DNA of 64,000 nt, taken from Rugalucina vietnamica (Eukaryota; Mollusca; Bivalvia; Lucinida; Lucinidae). Below, piece after piece: positions 21,355-31,661 of the stretch. The translations under genes and the position numbers were made by a program. The stretch spans positions 33,570,329-33,634,328 of the forward strand of contig OZ024880.1 of the NCBI GenBank assembly GCA_964017185.1, given 5' to 3'. Within the stretch, counting starts at the first letter, position 1, and every line of letters begins with the position of its first letter. The notes under the pieces are model-generated. The model had not been told where the DNA came from, did no database searches, and saw only the letters and a list, made by a program, of their open reading frames with translations.

Positions 21355-21570
21355 ATTATGGTCACAGACATGAGGAAACCTATATTTTGGTCATCTGATC
21401 AGTGCACTGTACAGTCACAGAAAATAAATAGTTCGATACTTTACACGTCATACCCGGGGAGCATAGGTTGTTCCATATCAATGTCATAAATTCATAAATA
21501 CCATGCTAGCCTTTAGCATATGTGTCATTATTCTTTTCCATATGCAAGTTTTTTTCACAACTTGGCTCAT
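21355..21570 (+). mobile_element. Possible very old family P copy
   Basis: gacatgaggaaacc..tgtacagtcacagaa resembles the left half of family P, and ttttcacaacttggctca resembles its right end. The palindrome is absent. Weak evidence. Confidence 0.3.
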
Positions 21571-21889
21571 ACTGCACAGCTAAAACATATTTACTCTACG
21601 AGGCATGAAGAGCACTTCATAAAATTACAAATATTACGATGTGCAATGAACTTCCCCAACATGACAGCCTCAATAAGATAGCTGTCCTGCTGTCCTGTAT
21701 GTTTTGTTAGTAGACTAGGCAGATTGCAGGATATGTATCTAGTCATCAAATGAATACCCAGGTGTACTGTACCCTTCTACAAAGATTATAAGAACACCAA
21801 GGTATTTTCTGGTGTAGTTTTGTTTAGAATTTAAGAAAATTATAAAAAAAACAAATTTCCGAGACCTGTGCTGTATTATAGGTAAACCT

Positions 21890-21990
21890 TTTAAGTTGCA
21901 TATGTGAAAACAAAGACTAAGATCAGCTGCAAATTTACCACCTGCACAGTAAATGAACTGCTGATCGGTTTTGGTTTCCCTATGCAGAAA
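21890..21990 (-). mobile_element. Family P palindrome remnant
   Basis: gcatatgtgaaaacaaagactaagatcagctgc and ctgatcggttttggtttcc keep the shape of the family P palindrome with many changes. Ends are not identifiable. Confidence 0.35.
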
Positions 21991-22106
21991 GAATAAAAAT
22001 AAAACTGAGATCCTTCAATCAATCCCTTAACATTCTAAATCAGAAATTGCAAGTGTCTAACCATTTTGTGCTATATAGCCACATCTATCTCCAACCTCAT
22101 TGGAGA

Positions 22107-22120
22107 CCCCCCCCCCCCCC

Positions 22121-22165
<45 letters not shown>
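22107..22165. repeat. (C)15 directly joined to (A)44
   Basis: A compound homopolymer tract. The bases just after it (ttctcgtggcatagctc) resemble a decayed family P end. Confidence 0.85.
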
Positions 22166-22170
<5 letters not shown>

Positions 22171-22329
22171 CGTGGCATAGCTCACATGATGCTACAACCA
22201 ACAAAAACTTAAACTATATTCATAAATAACCATATTTACAATGAGAGGCTTTGGGTTGAGTGACAGATGGAAAAAGTACACAATGGATAAAGAATGGAAA
22301 AACAAATACTAGCCATCTGATTTTCTCTT

Positions 22330-22930
22330 ACACAATACACTTTGACACAGTCTAGGTGTATACAAAATTTGGAGAAGCTGGCTCAGAAATCTGTGACAGA
22401 AATGTACATGAGAGAGAAAGAAAAATGGACAAATAAAGGGACGGATAAGCAGGAGATTTACACAATACAACTTATCATTCATAACGTTTATACTAAATTT
22501 CACCTTCCTAAGTCGAGCAGTTCCTGAGGAATTTTTAAATAGGTGGCCACTCAATTGCACGGTCCTAACTTTATATAGCAAAAGTGAGCAAAGCTCACAT
22601 ATGTGTATACAAAATTTGAAGAAGCTGGCTCTAATTGGAGCTGAGAAATATATGACAGAAATGTCAACCAGAGAGAAAGAAAAATGGACAAATAAAGGGA
22701 CTGATAAACAGGATATGGCTTATTATTTCTTACACAATACAACTTAGCATTCCCAATGTTTGTACTTAATTTCACCTTCCTGAATCAAGCAGTTCCTGAG
22801 AAAGTTTTGACAGAAATTTCCATATCCATTATACCGGAGTGACAATGTTTGTACTAAATTTCACTTTCCCTAAGGCTTGAGAAAATTTTGACAGAAATTT
22901 CCATATTTCCATACAAAATACTGCGCGGCA
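22330..22930 (+). repeat. Tandem repeat, about 240 bp unit, 2.3 copies
   Basis: Each unit contains gtgtatacaaaatttg(g/a)agaagctggct, gacagaaatgt, gagaaagaaaaatggacaa, ataaaggga, and a caatgtttgtacttaatttcaccttcc-type block ending in agcagttcctgag. The third copy (about 22840-22915) is partial. Opposed open frames here are shadows of the repeat. Confidence 0.75.
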
Positions 22931-23084
22931 GTTAAACCGCGGTGGGTTAAGCAACAGACACAGCCAATTAAAATAAAAAGCTGTAAGTCGGGGCCATCAC
23001 AGAGGCTGATGCCCGACCCTTACTTTTAGACCAACTCGTAAAAGTTAGGAATTTGGTTGTCTGGCGAGCAATTTCCTCTTAATG

Positions 23085-23250
23085 TTTTGACCCCCATTCA
23101 ATAATGATTGAAATGAAGCAGACCACTAGCCCCAGGAAAGAACAATAAATGACATTTCTTGATTTGAATGCTTAAATAGGAACAAGATTCAGATTGTGTA
23201 AATTGATTATTATGCGTTGCGTTTCAGCTATCCTGACATTTGGGCATGTG
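23085..23250 (+). repeat. Block X module c, copy 1
   Basis: attcaataatgattgaaatg, agaccactagccccaggaaag, caataaatgacatttcttga, tgcttaaataggaacaagat, gattgtgtaaattgattatt, ctatcctgacattt. Also at 43395-43590, 55200-55390 and 59250-59455. Confidence 0.85.
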
Positions 23251-23489
23251 ATCTAAAATCTCAGTTTAGTGGATATTGTTACGTTTAACACTGTATCACA
23301 CAAAAAGCGTTATTTGTTTTATCTTGCCGACTGTCATTTTTATATTCAAGCAAGGAGACAATCTCTATCAGAAAGTTAATTTTCGTACAATATTTGCAAT
23401 GCCCCACATGCTTTATTATCTGCAGCACGCAATAAAATGTTCAGCTAGTATGCACTATTCATTTGTGATCACAACCTCAGGCATCATAC

Positions 23490-23758
23490 ATCAGGAAAAC
23501 ATGTCTGTGCAATATATACCCCCTTAAACCCCACTTTTATATAGGAAAGGGGTATACCTATTTTTCTTATTTTTGCTCCAAAACATAGATTGTGGGTACT
23601 CGTAAGAACCGCCTCGCTCGCTGAGGCGGTTCTTACGAGTACCCACAATCTATGTTTTGGAGCAAAAATAAGAAAAATATCAAAATTTTTTGCTGAAATT
23701 TTCTCAATTTTTAAAGCTCAAAAATCTCTGTTTATTGCATGGGCAAGTTTTCGTAATG
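23490..23758 (+). repeat. Hairpin repeat family H, best copy
   Basis: Begins tcaggaaaacatgtctg, passes a ggggtataccta block, then a perfect palindrome with 56 bp arms (23560-23615, 23623-23678) around a 7-base loop gctcgct, and ends with tttattgcatgggcaagttt. The arms hold tgggtactcgtaagaaccgc. The repeat is non-coding, and the transcript would fold into a long perfect hairpin. Confidence 0.88.
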
Positions 23759-23827
23759 ATCACTTGAATGACATCGTTGCCGTTCTTATCGAAATACAAA
23801 CATTACATTACAAATACAGTTTGACCC

Positions 23828-23990
23828 TATTCACCATTTTTGCATTATCGGCTGGTTACCTGCTGACAAAAATCAATATTGGAAAAACATGTAACCAGAA
23901 ACCCCCCTCAGGGGGGTTCTGGTTACCTGTATTTCCAATATTGATTTTTTTAAAGCTGGGAACCAGCGGATAATGCAAAAAAGGTGAATA
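23828..23990. repeat. 163 bp imperfect palindrome
   Basis: The left arm tattcaccatttttgcattatc..ggtta.., atcaatattggaaa, aaccagaaacccccct pairs with aggggggttctggtt, tttccaatattgat, and gataatgcaaaaaaggtgaata. The arms are about 80 bp with small bulges, and the tip is ccccccTCAgggggg. It lies only 150 bp from the family H hairpin but differs in sequence. Confidence 0.85.
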
Positions 23991-24099
23991 CTCATAGCTT
24001 TAAAAGACTATAAATTTGAGTCATACAGAATGTTACTTTACTCGATGATCCTCGATTGTGACATAGCGACAGTCGAACTTAACATCTACAGTTAAACCT

Positions 24100-24330
24100 G
24101 CAATTGGTTTTGTGGATCCTACTAAGCAGATAGTAACGCCCCAGGTGTGTCACCGCAGAATCGCGGCGACGTATCATCTGGTGTTTGCTTAGAGGAATTA
24201 TATTGAAAATGAAATACAACCATTCACATTACTCCTAAAATAAAAGTGGACTTAGCCTAATGATAAGGATGGACATGTCCACCCTTCTGTCAAATGGGTT
24301 CAAGATTTCTAGAATGTATAATACACATGG
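24100..24330 (+). repeat. Block X module b, copy 1
   Basis: cgccccaggtgtgtcaccgc, gaatcgcggcgacgta, tctggtgtttgctta, aatgataaggatgg, tcaaatgggttcaagatttc. Relatives at 42335-42620 and 55735-55940. The word order varies between copies. Confidence 0.65.
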
Positions 24331-24589
24331 TTGAGGTAGGAGGCAAGTTATAAATCTAAATTCCGGGACACGTATTTCGTTACAAACCTTAGCACTGGTA
24401 AACTGGCTCTGTTTGGCAGGCGCAAGAAAGGCGCTGCAAAAAATGCCCTAAGCTGTTGAACTTTAACGTTCAGAGCTTGAAAACTGGAAAACAAACAAAC
24501 AAAAAGAATGTAGGTTATGGTTTAATTTATCAAAGATAAATTATCCATTAGAAGACTTAGTATAACCCAATCTTCTTATTTCAATTTTA

Positions 24590-24985
24590 GCATTTTACCT
24601 CGAAGCGTTCACGCTGGAAATGCCCTTTTATTTGTCATAATTTATAGTCATGAAGTTAAATACAGTGTTCTGAAACAACGAATCTGTTTAACTTATTAGG
24701 CGAAACGATTCAATAAAAGCCAATTAAGAAAATGCATTGCTTTGCATCTGGTCAAAGTGTTCAAGACTTTAAAGAATAATGACATTAAAGAGCAGAGGTG
24801 GTCTGCTAGCCTGACGGCATTGTCATCGCAAAATAATTACAATATACTTTCTGTTATATGCTAGACATTTACAAATTAAGTTGGTTTTGTAATTTAAATA
24901 TGTTGTTTGATATCAACGGTGTTGTCAGTACACAATTCAGAAGCTGGACCGACAGGGATACGCTCCTATTGTCAAAACGACTAAA
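24590..24985 (+). repeat. Block X module d, copy 1
   Basis: Landmarks are catgaagttaaatacagtg, ttattaggcgaaa, ccaattaagaaaatgcattg, agagcagaggtgg, tagcctgacgg, caacggtgttgtcag. Other copies at 45790-46200, 56640-57005 and 61010-61400. Those three carry a perfect TGACGTCA before the last landmark, and this copy does not. Confidence 0.85.
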
Positions 24986-24989
24986 AAAT

Positions 24990-25228
24990 GAGCCACTGCA
25001 TGGGAAAACCAACAATCTGCATAGGCAAAAACCTTGAAAGGCGCAGATCAGCTTCGCAGTAACCGCGAAGTTGATCAGCGCCTTTGCTTTCGTTACACGT
25101 ATAGTACAACGCCTTTTCTCCTTAAATACAAAATTCCAAGCCTCTAGCCATCGTCTGTAACTGTACAGCCTGGTTTGTGTCAGAACTGGTCGGAAACCCA
25201 AATTGTTGGTGTTCTCATGCACAGGTTC
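24990..25228 (-). mobile_element. Family P MITE, complete copy
   Basis: Reverse orientation, with a perfect 4 bp flanking duplication AAAT (24986-24989, 25229-25232). The palindrome is at aaaggcgcagatcagcttcg / gttgatcagcgcctttg. The conserved block follows as ctgtacagcctggtttgtgtc. The outer end is partly eroded (gttctcatgcacaggttc). Confidence 0.82.
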
Positions 25229-25494
25229 AAATTATAAAAAAATCAACCTTTCGACCGATGTTGTTACAGTCCAAACGTGTGTTCCTAGCTGTTATAGGGT
25301 AAGCTTTAATACCCACATAATTGCGACGTCCTCTGCTTGGACATCGACAAACAGCAGGCCCAGAATAAATATCACTTGCAAAGATAATAAAACAGAACAA
25401 AACATATATTTTATTAAACTCAGGTCAACATGTACAGTGACATTTGATTAACTTACAAAGATTACATGTGTATACCGATGTGTTAACACTCTAG

Positions 25495-25710
25495 ATTGAA
25501 CGTTTGGCTTATCAGATACTCGTCCTTTAAAAAGCTCATATCCTCTGAAGCCAAACATAGTGACAACTATATAACTCAATATTTAAATCAAGAATTGTCA
25601 TTTATGGATCTAGCCCGAGGCCTCCGGTCTGCTTCGTTTCAAGTAGGAAATATATAGTCAGAATATCAAGACAAGCAGTTTACAGATAATAATTGAAAAC
25701 GAATCCATGT
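25495..25710 (+). repeat. 210 bp direct repeat, first copy
   Basis: gattgaacgttt..agccaaacatagtgaca..caagaattgtcatttatgga..atatatagtcagaatatcaa..gcagtttacagat. It repeats at 26262-26462 with about 80% similarity by eye. Confidence 0.75.
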
Positions 25711-26261
25711 TTTACATTAGCATTCGGTGCATTCAGTTTTTCAGTGTATATGGATTAGGTTTGGGTCATTGTATATGCGCATTTCTTATTCATTCCTATA
25801 ATAATTCATATTACTTCAACATTTATATGTACCATCATGTAAGGAAAACATTTCCAAGCGATGTTAAACTATTTGTAGCATTCATGATTCAAGCGGAATT
25901 GGTTGCTAAGCAATTTAAGAACAAAACCTAAAATTGAACACCAGTCGTTTTGTTTGTGTCTGCTATGGTAAGAGTGGGGTACATTACCACCTGATATTTT
26001 GTAAAATGAAGAGTAAAAAAGATATAAGACGCTTATCTAACAGTCACTTAATGTTTTTGAAATAATGGAGTTCAAAATGGCATTAGTTCAATTGCCGCAG
26101 TTTAATTGTCATATTCTTAAATTGTCTAACAACCAGCAAAGTATTTAAAGCCGAAGTTACCATCAACAAGAATAAACATATAATTATAATTAATATTCAA
26201 AATTAACATATAAATCTGCCTTTTTGACTTTGGGAACTCATTTATTGTCACTAAGTGCAGA
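25711..26261. other. No recognisable feature
   Basis: AT-rich spacer between the two 210 bp repeats. A 74-codon frame has no known motif. Confidence 0.35.
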
Positions 26262-26462
26262 TTGAACGTTTAGATAAACATCAGACACTCGTCCCTTCTG
26301 AAACCCAAACCGTCTAAAGCCAAATGTTGTGACAATTGTACATCTCTAATTCCAATATTCAAATCAAGAATTTTCATTTATGAATCTAGACCGAGGCTTC
26401 GTTTCAAGAAGTGAATATATAGTCAGAATATCAAGACAAGCAGTTACAGATGATATATAGCA
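26262..26462 (+). repeat. 210 bp direct repeat, second copy
   Basis: The second copy of 25495-25710. The clearest identical core is tatatagtcagaatatcaag. Confidence 0.75.
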
Positions 26463-26699
26463 TTATAATGTCCAAACTGTTTATTTTGTTTCAGACAATA
26501 GCTCAAACACTTATTAAAGCTAACGGGCAGCAGCGATTTTCGATAAATTGGCTAGTGCCATTCAACATGTCCAAGTGGCTAGTCACATCATATTTTGCTT
26601 TACAAAGGTGAAATATAATTTTCTTTGTTTGAAAATGAATTAAAAACAAAACAACCAAAAATCGTTTGTTTGTTTTTTCCCCTAGAACTGCCATAACTT

Positions 26700-27090
26700 A
26701 ATAATTCTGATTAGAATTATTTTCTTTTTGTCTAAAAATAGAAATATTATTTTGTAGATAAAATCACAGTGATTCTTGAAAATGAAATGTCTCTTGTCAA
26801 GACGAGTCAAATTCCTCTAGGCTCTACAATATGAAATCAACGCGTTCCAAATAGATTGTGACGCATTGAAAGAGTGGAATTTTGCTTTAAGAAATAAGGA
26901 TGTAGATAAATACAAAGTCATAAGTTGATAATGAGTTTCCTGTCTCCTTTTGAATTGGCGCCTATGATAGAATTGTTTCTTAAATAAACGGAATCTCCTA
27001 CGCAGTAATAACGGTGATGGGTATAATCAGAAAAAATCATCTCTGTCATTGCTTATTTTATGCTCTCTATTTTTTCGTAGATTGTTTTGA
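26700..27090 (+). repeat. Block X module e, copy 1
   Basis: ttattttctttttgtc, gtagataaaatcacagtgat, gtcaagacgagtcaaa, atcaacgcgttccaaataga, gacgcattgaa, tttttcgtagattgtttt. Matched in order by 48130-48460 with moderate divergence. Confidence 0.7.
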
Positions 27091-27279
27091 ATAATGATAA
27101 ACTATTTGTTTGGTAATTGAATAAAACAAAATCGAAGCCCCGGAATGGTTTTCATGGATAAAAGGATATTGTCAAAATAACCTTAATGGCTATCAAATTT
27201 AAGGTTCATATGAGGTTCTGAATTTCGACAATATTGGTCAGAATAATGTTCGATCAACCGATTGTTGATCTCTGTTCCC

Positions 27280-28200
27280 TTTCCTAGATCACGACTGACG
27301 CAATGACGACAAAATTATCAAATTGAACAAACAATGAAACATCAAATAAAATATAAAGGTTTGATCCTTTGGAAGCAGTAAAACATTCAAAGGGAGATAG
27401 TATGGACTATATTGCGCAATTTCGGGTAATGAACCCTCATCAGTAGCCCTATTTAAACCGGCAACGAACGCCAGACTTTTGTGCTGCAATTTCGAAAATT
27501 TACACGAGGAGTCTAAATCAAAGACATATTCCTAAATTGGATCAAATAATTAAAAAATGCTTAGAAGTATGTTTCTAAACGTGAGTGGTTTGAACACTCT
27601 GAATATCTTTACTGATCTCAAAGGACCGAAATAAAAATATAATCTGCACTATGGATGATGTACGGGGAGACTTTTTACGGCCGCCACACGGCACAACACC
27701 AGCTGCAGTAATACCAAATAAAATATAAAGGTTTGATCCTTTGGAAGCAGTAAAACATTCAAAGGGAGATAGTATGGACTATATTGCGCAATTTCGGGTA
27801 ATGAACCCTCATCAGTAGCTGTCATCTTACTCTGTTACAAGTTTCAACCTTTGTTTGGAATCGGATCTGGTAATGGGTCGAATCGTGTAACGTTAAAAGG
27901 CTGTGATAATCAGAATTTTATACAGACCGTTAATTACAACTCCAATTAACGTCAAAGAAGAAAATAATACTGATGCTTTGGCTGACAATGAAATATTAAA
28001 ATGGCATTGGATGCGTAATAGGCTTACGATTGTTCTCAAAGCGACATTCAGTACCGGTTAGGGCAAATATTGACCTAAGAAATACAATGTGATGGTTATT
28101 AAGTGAACATAAAGCTTGGTGTCACTTTCCAAAGGAATCATGTTTTGGGTGGAGCAGAAAGCAGACTTCGATCTGGAAATTTAATTGTATTTTACACACT
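27280..28200 (+). repeat. Block X module f, copy 1, with insertion
   Basis: gcaatgacgacaaaattatc, aacaatgaaacatcaaa, [insertion], cttactctgttacaagtttc, tttggaatcggatctggtaa, cgaatcgtgtaacg, tataca(g)accg. The same sequence at 49935-50300 has no insertion after catcaaa. Confidence 0.8.
27343..27819 (+). mobile_element. Small element bounded by identical 105 bp direct repeats
   Basis: 27343-27447 and 27715-27819 are identical over 105 bp (from caaataaaatataaagg to cctcatcagtagc). They bracket 267 bp that includes a minus-strand family K fragment (27590-27714). The colinear copy at about 50004 lacks the whole segment. The arrangement resembles a miniature LTR or terminal-repeat retroelement without coding sequence, but I see no primer-binding site or polypurine tract, so a local duplication is the main alternative. 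Confidence 0.55.
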
Positions 28201-28206
28201 CCAACG

Positions 28207-28486
28207 TTTCTTGTTTCTGTTTATATTTTGGTGTCATCTTATGTAGGTCCTTAAATATTCAACTAAAATTTGGTAACTGAGCGGCCACCTTTTTAAAACT
28301 CTGCTCACTCGGTTGGCATTTCCTCTGTACGAGAAAGTTTTTCTGGTCTTTGGTTATTTGTCACTCTGGATTTAAGGTTGAACGTCGGCTCTGAAGGCGC
28401 ATTGTTCCCGGTTATTGCTGACATTTTACATTTACATATCGCAACCCCTTAAGTCTAAGGCAATTTGCTAAATGCTCCTTGTATTA
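28207..28486 (+). repeat. Family S repeat, diverged, split by MITE
   Basis: tttatattttggtgtcat, cttatgtaggtcc, ggtaactgagcggccacc, gctcactcggttgg follow the family order. The last part (gattgcgcttttcctcc..cctgacc) appears at 28770-28805, beyond the MITE. Confidence 0.5.
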
Positions 28487-28706
28487 TCTACCGCTGCAAC
28501 AGAAAACCAATTATCTGCATATGCGAAAACAAAGTCGCAGATCAGCTGTGAAGTTACTGCACAGCTGATCAGGGGCACAGTTAGTACAATTCCTCTTCTT
28601 TTTAACCAAAATTTCAAGTTTCTAGCCTTTATCTATGGCTGTACAGACCGTTTTGTCTCAGACATGGTCGGAAACCCCGAATCCCGGTTTTCTCGCGTCG
28701 CGGCAC
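28487..28706 (-). mobile_element. Family P MITE, diverged copy
   Basis: Reverse orientation: ccgctgcaacagaaaacc end, gcatatgcgaaaacaaagtc, cagatcagctgtgaagttac, truncated palindrome (the right arm has lost the cctttgttttcgc part), tgtacagaccgttttgtctc, ggttttctcgcgtcgcgg end. It lies inside a family S copy. Confidence 0.7.
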
Positions 28707-28824
28707 ATCTATTCATTGCTGATTTCATGAACGCTGTACAGCCTTCATTTTTGAGACATGTTTTGGGAATTTCGTTCCGATTGCGCTTTTCCTCCTTTTC
28801 CTGACCATTTGAAACCAATTATCT

Positions 28825-28990
28825 CACTATTTGTTTACCGATCACTGGTTAAAAATGCTTTTCAAACTGAAGATAGTTCTGGAAAATCTCTTGTTCGTCA
28901 GAACCTGATTATCATAAACTCCGTTGTATAATTTTTACGTACAAGTTTCCTAGTTGACTCAAACTGGTGGAACTATTGACACCAGAGTTC
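28825..28990 (+). repeat. Block X module g, copy 1, with a trace of LINE RT
   Basis: cttgttcgtcagaacctgat, atcataaactccg, gtataatttttac, ttgactc.., ccagagttcttagct. It aligns with 51370-51530, where the same bases lead into the LINE RT C-terminus. Here the similarity stops after about 20 codons. Confidence 0.6.
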
Positions 28991-29180
28991 TTAGCTGTAT
29001 TTGTAATGTCAAATATACACAAAGACAATAAAAGTATATCCCTAAATGGAAAATGCTCGCTGACTTAATGTGTGTTTTATTTTCTTTTCTTTTTATTTTT
29101 GTTTTTGACAATAGTATATTATCAATTTGTCATTACAAGTGCTACATTAGCTTTCAGCCAGGCAATTATGTAATACATAT
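28991..29180. other. No recognisable feature
   Basis: A short AT-rich junction between block X and the foldback structure. Confidence 0.4.
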
Positions 29181-29209
29181 TATATACTACTAAAAGTTTG
29201 ATAGGGATC

Positions 29210-30202
29210 AATTTTTTTTTGTTCACAGGGCATACTGGTGATCTAACACTTAAACTTTTGCTATAGATATGTAGCAGAAACATAACTGTGCAAACATTCA
29301 ATCTTTTTTCGCATTGCCTGCGAGCACTTCTCGCAGACTTGCAGAAACGATGGAACCCCTTTGCAATTGAAGTTATCACTGTTGCCTACCCTATCCAATT
29401 CTGTCATTCATCCCCTCTTACTGGTTCATTCAGCTGCAAATTGTTTTGATAATCGAAATGTCGATACTTTAATGTCTAAAACTCACTTTGGGAAAATTTC
29501 AGAAATCTGTGATTTTTGGGTAAAAACACGATTTTTTACCCAAAAATGTTTTTTCGCTTAAAATGTTGTCCTTTAAGCTGCAAGTATGGAACAGAAAACG
29601 ATTTGAGCTACGGGCATTGGTTCAGATTTTACAGCGTTTTAAAACATTTGTTATTGGAGTGAACATTTTCTTAATGGAAAGTTGCATTATGTGAGTAAAA
29701 CATTTGACAACACATTTTAAATGAAAATAATTGTTAGATCCTTTGGAAGCAGTAAAAACTCTTTTTTTGAACCAACCAGAGTGCGTATTCAAAATCGGGT
29801 TTCAGTTTCATACTCACAATGCTAAGGAGAACATTTTGAGCGAAAAAAAATATTTTTCGATTTTTTTGGTGAAAAACGCATTTTTGACCAAAAAATACGA
29901 ATTTTTGAAATTTAAAAATCTGTATGGATATCAAACTTTTCATACAAAGAAACCTTTTCGTGATGAAATGTTTCTTGAAATTAGTGTAAGGAAAAATGTG
30001 TATCCCCTAGGACAACCCACTTGTTTTGTGTTATGGCAATTTTTAGGGGTGCATTAGTTCGGATCCATGTTTTGAAAAAAATAAAAAGAGAGAATTTAAT
30101 CAAACTTTCAATTTTCTTTACATGGATAAACGTCCTACACATATTTGTTAGAATTGTGAAAATATATTTGTTATAGGTCCCCTGGAATAATACTGAAAAA
30201 GT
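29210..30202. mobile_element. 993 bp insertion in the left foldback arm
   Basis: The right arm runs without a break from tttgataagg to attgtagcacc. The left arm has 993 extra bases at that point, with gatc on both sides (29206-29209 and 30203-30206). The insert contains a perfect 15 bp stem-loop (29512-29547) and an inverted pair around ttttttcgcttaaaatgtt (about 29548) and aacattttgagcgaaaaaaa (about 29838). A 20-base match to the 105 bp repeat of 27343 occurs near 29730. No coding signal. Confidence 0.55.
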
Positions 30203-30395
30203 GATCCTTGTAGCACCGATAACTGTCCATCAACGATAACTGTCCACCAGAGACACTTATCGTTGCAGCCGCAACGATAACTGTCCACTGGACAACTATC
30301 GTTGATTTTTCAACGATAACTGTCCACCATGGACACTTATCGTTACTGTAGTTGATATGACCTGCAGTGTCAACGATAACTGTCCATTTTTGAAA
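30203..30395 (+). repeat. Left terminal cluster of the 16-mer
   Basis: CAACGATAACTGTCCA occurs four times and its complement, or near complement, three times. Neighbours are inverted (cgataactgtccactggacaactatcg), so the cluster itself folds into small hairpins. The mirror cluster is at 40230-40355. Repeated subterminal words of this kind are commonly transposase binding sites, which is inference here. Confidence 0.75.
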
Positions 30396-30419
30396 AGAAA
30401 CAAAAAAAAAACACAAGGA

Positions 30420-31430
30420 GTCTATATCTTGACAACCAGTTAGCAGACAAGATTTAAACTTGGATCATATGCCCTCTGTACGGTTGGTTTTTAGCTCGAC
30501 TGCTCGAAGTGCAAAGGGCTGTTGTAGTAACCTCGGTCGTACGCGTTCCCGTTCTTGTTCGTGTCCGTGTCCGCGTCACACTGCAGTATATATTTTAGAA
30601 GTCCAGATCTTGGCAACTATTCATCAGAGAAATTTCAAACTTGGCCCATAGGTACCCTGTAGGGTTGGCTTACATTCCATGACATCGGGTCCCTGGGTCC
30701 ATGCTTGGGAGTGGGGCTAGAGGTTAAAATCTAGGAAACCTTTATAAATTGGTTGTATTGCGGTATAGTTTTCTAGAAGTCCAGATCTTGACAACTAGTT
30801 ATCAGAGAGGATTCAAACTTGAACCATAGGAATCCTATAGAGGTGGCTTTCATTCCATGACATCCGTCTTATGGGTCCATGCCCAAGGTTAAAATCAAGA
30901 ACACTTCAAAGATTGTGGCTGTACTGTGGCATAGTTTTCTAAAAGTCCAGATCTTGGCAATTATTTATCAGACAGGATTCAAACTTGGAGCTGTAGGGTT
31001 GGCTTTCATTCCATGACATCCGGCCCCTGGGCCCATGGGTGGGGCCAGAGGCTAAAATCTAGAACACCTTCAAAAATTGGCTGTACTACGATATAGTTTT
31101 CTCGAAGTCCATATCTTGACAACCGTTTTCCAGAAAGCATTCATACTTGGGCCACATATACCCTGTCGTGTTGTTTTCTATGCGCTAGCATCAGACTCCT
31201 GGGTTCATGCTTGGTGATGGGGATAGAGGTTAAAATCTAGAACACTTTCATAAATTAGCCAAAGTTTACATTTTAGTCTATATCTTGACAGCTGTTGATC
31301 AGAGAGCATTCATACTTGGGCCAATGGTGCACTGTCAACTTAGCTTTTATTGCATGACATCCGATACTCAAGGTCCATGCCTGGGGTGGGGCTAGAGGTT
31401 GAAAACTAGAACATCTAAAATGTTTTTCTT
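30420..31430 (+). repeat. Left array of about 170 bp units (6 copies)
   Basis: Units start gtccagatcttgacaact near 30421, 30601, 30779, 30945, 31107 and 31277. Each carries cagagaggattcaaacttg, a ggctttcattccatgacatc block, a gtccatg..tgggg(c)tagagg block, and a taaaatctagaac block. The mirror array is at 39300-40160. Confidence 0.8.
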
Positions 31431-31518
31431 TTATACCTTGAAACTCAGTTGATATAAAAACATACTTCTTTCAGATAATGATTGAGTATGACCAGACCTT
31501 TGACCCAAAAGTAGCCAT

Positions 31519-31533
31519 AGGTCAAAATGACCT
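31519..31533. promoter_or_regulatory. Perfect AGGTCAnnnTGACCT palindrome (aaa spacer)
   Basis: AGGTCAAAATGACCT, an inverted pair of nuclear receptor half-sites with a 3-base spacer, identical in its half-sites to the consensus estrogen response element. It lies in the 128 bp array. Function is unproven. Confidence 0.5.
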
Positions 31534-31646
31534 AATTTCATGGTCCAGTGATTTTGGCTTTTATATTGGCACTCAGTTGGTATATGAACTTGCTTCTTAC
31601 AGATAATGAGCGAGTATGACTAGACCTTTGACCTGAAAGTAGTTTT

Positions 31647-31661
31647 AGGTCAGTGTGACCT
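31647..31661. promoter_or_regulatory. Perfect AGGTCAnnnTGACCT palindrome (gtg spacer)
   Basis: AGGTCAGTGTGACCT, one unit further along the 128 bp array from the site at 31519. Confidence 0.5.

Noticed and set aside
30171..30416. 81-codon minus-strand frame with repeated WTVIV peptides
   Set aside because: The peptide repeats are translations of the 16-mer cluster.
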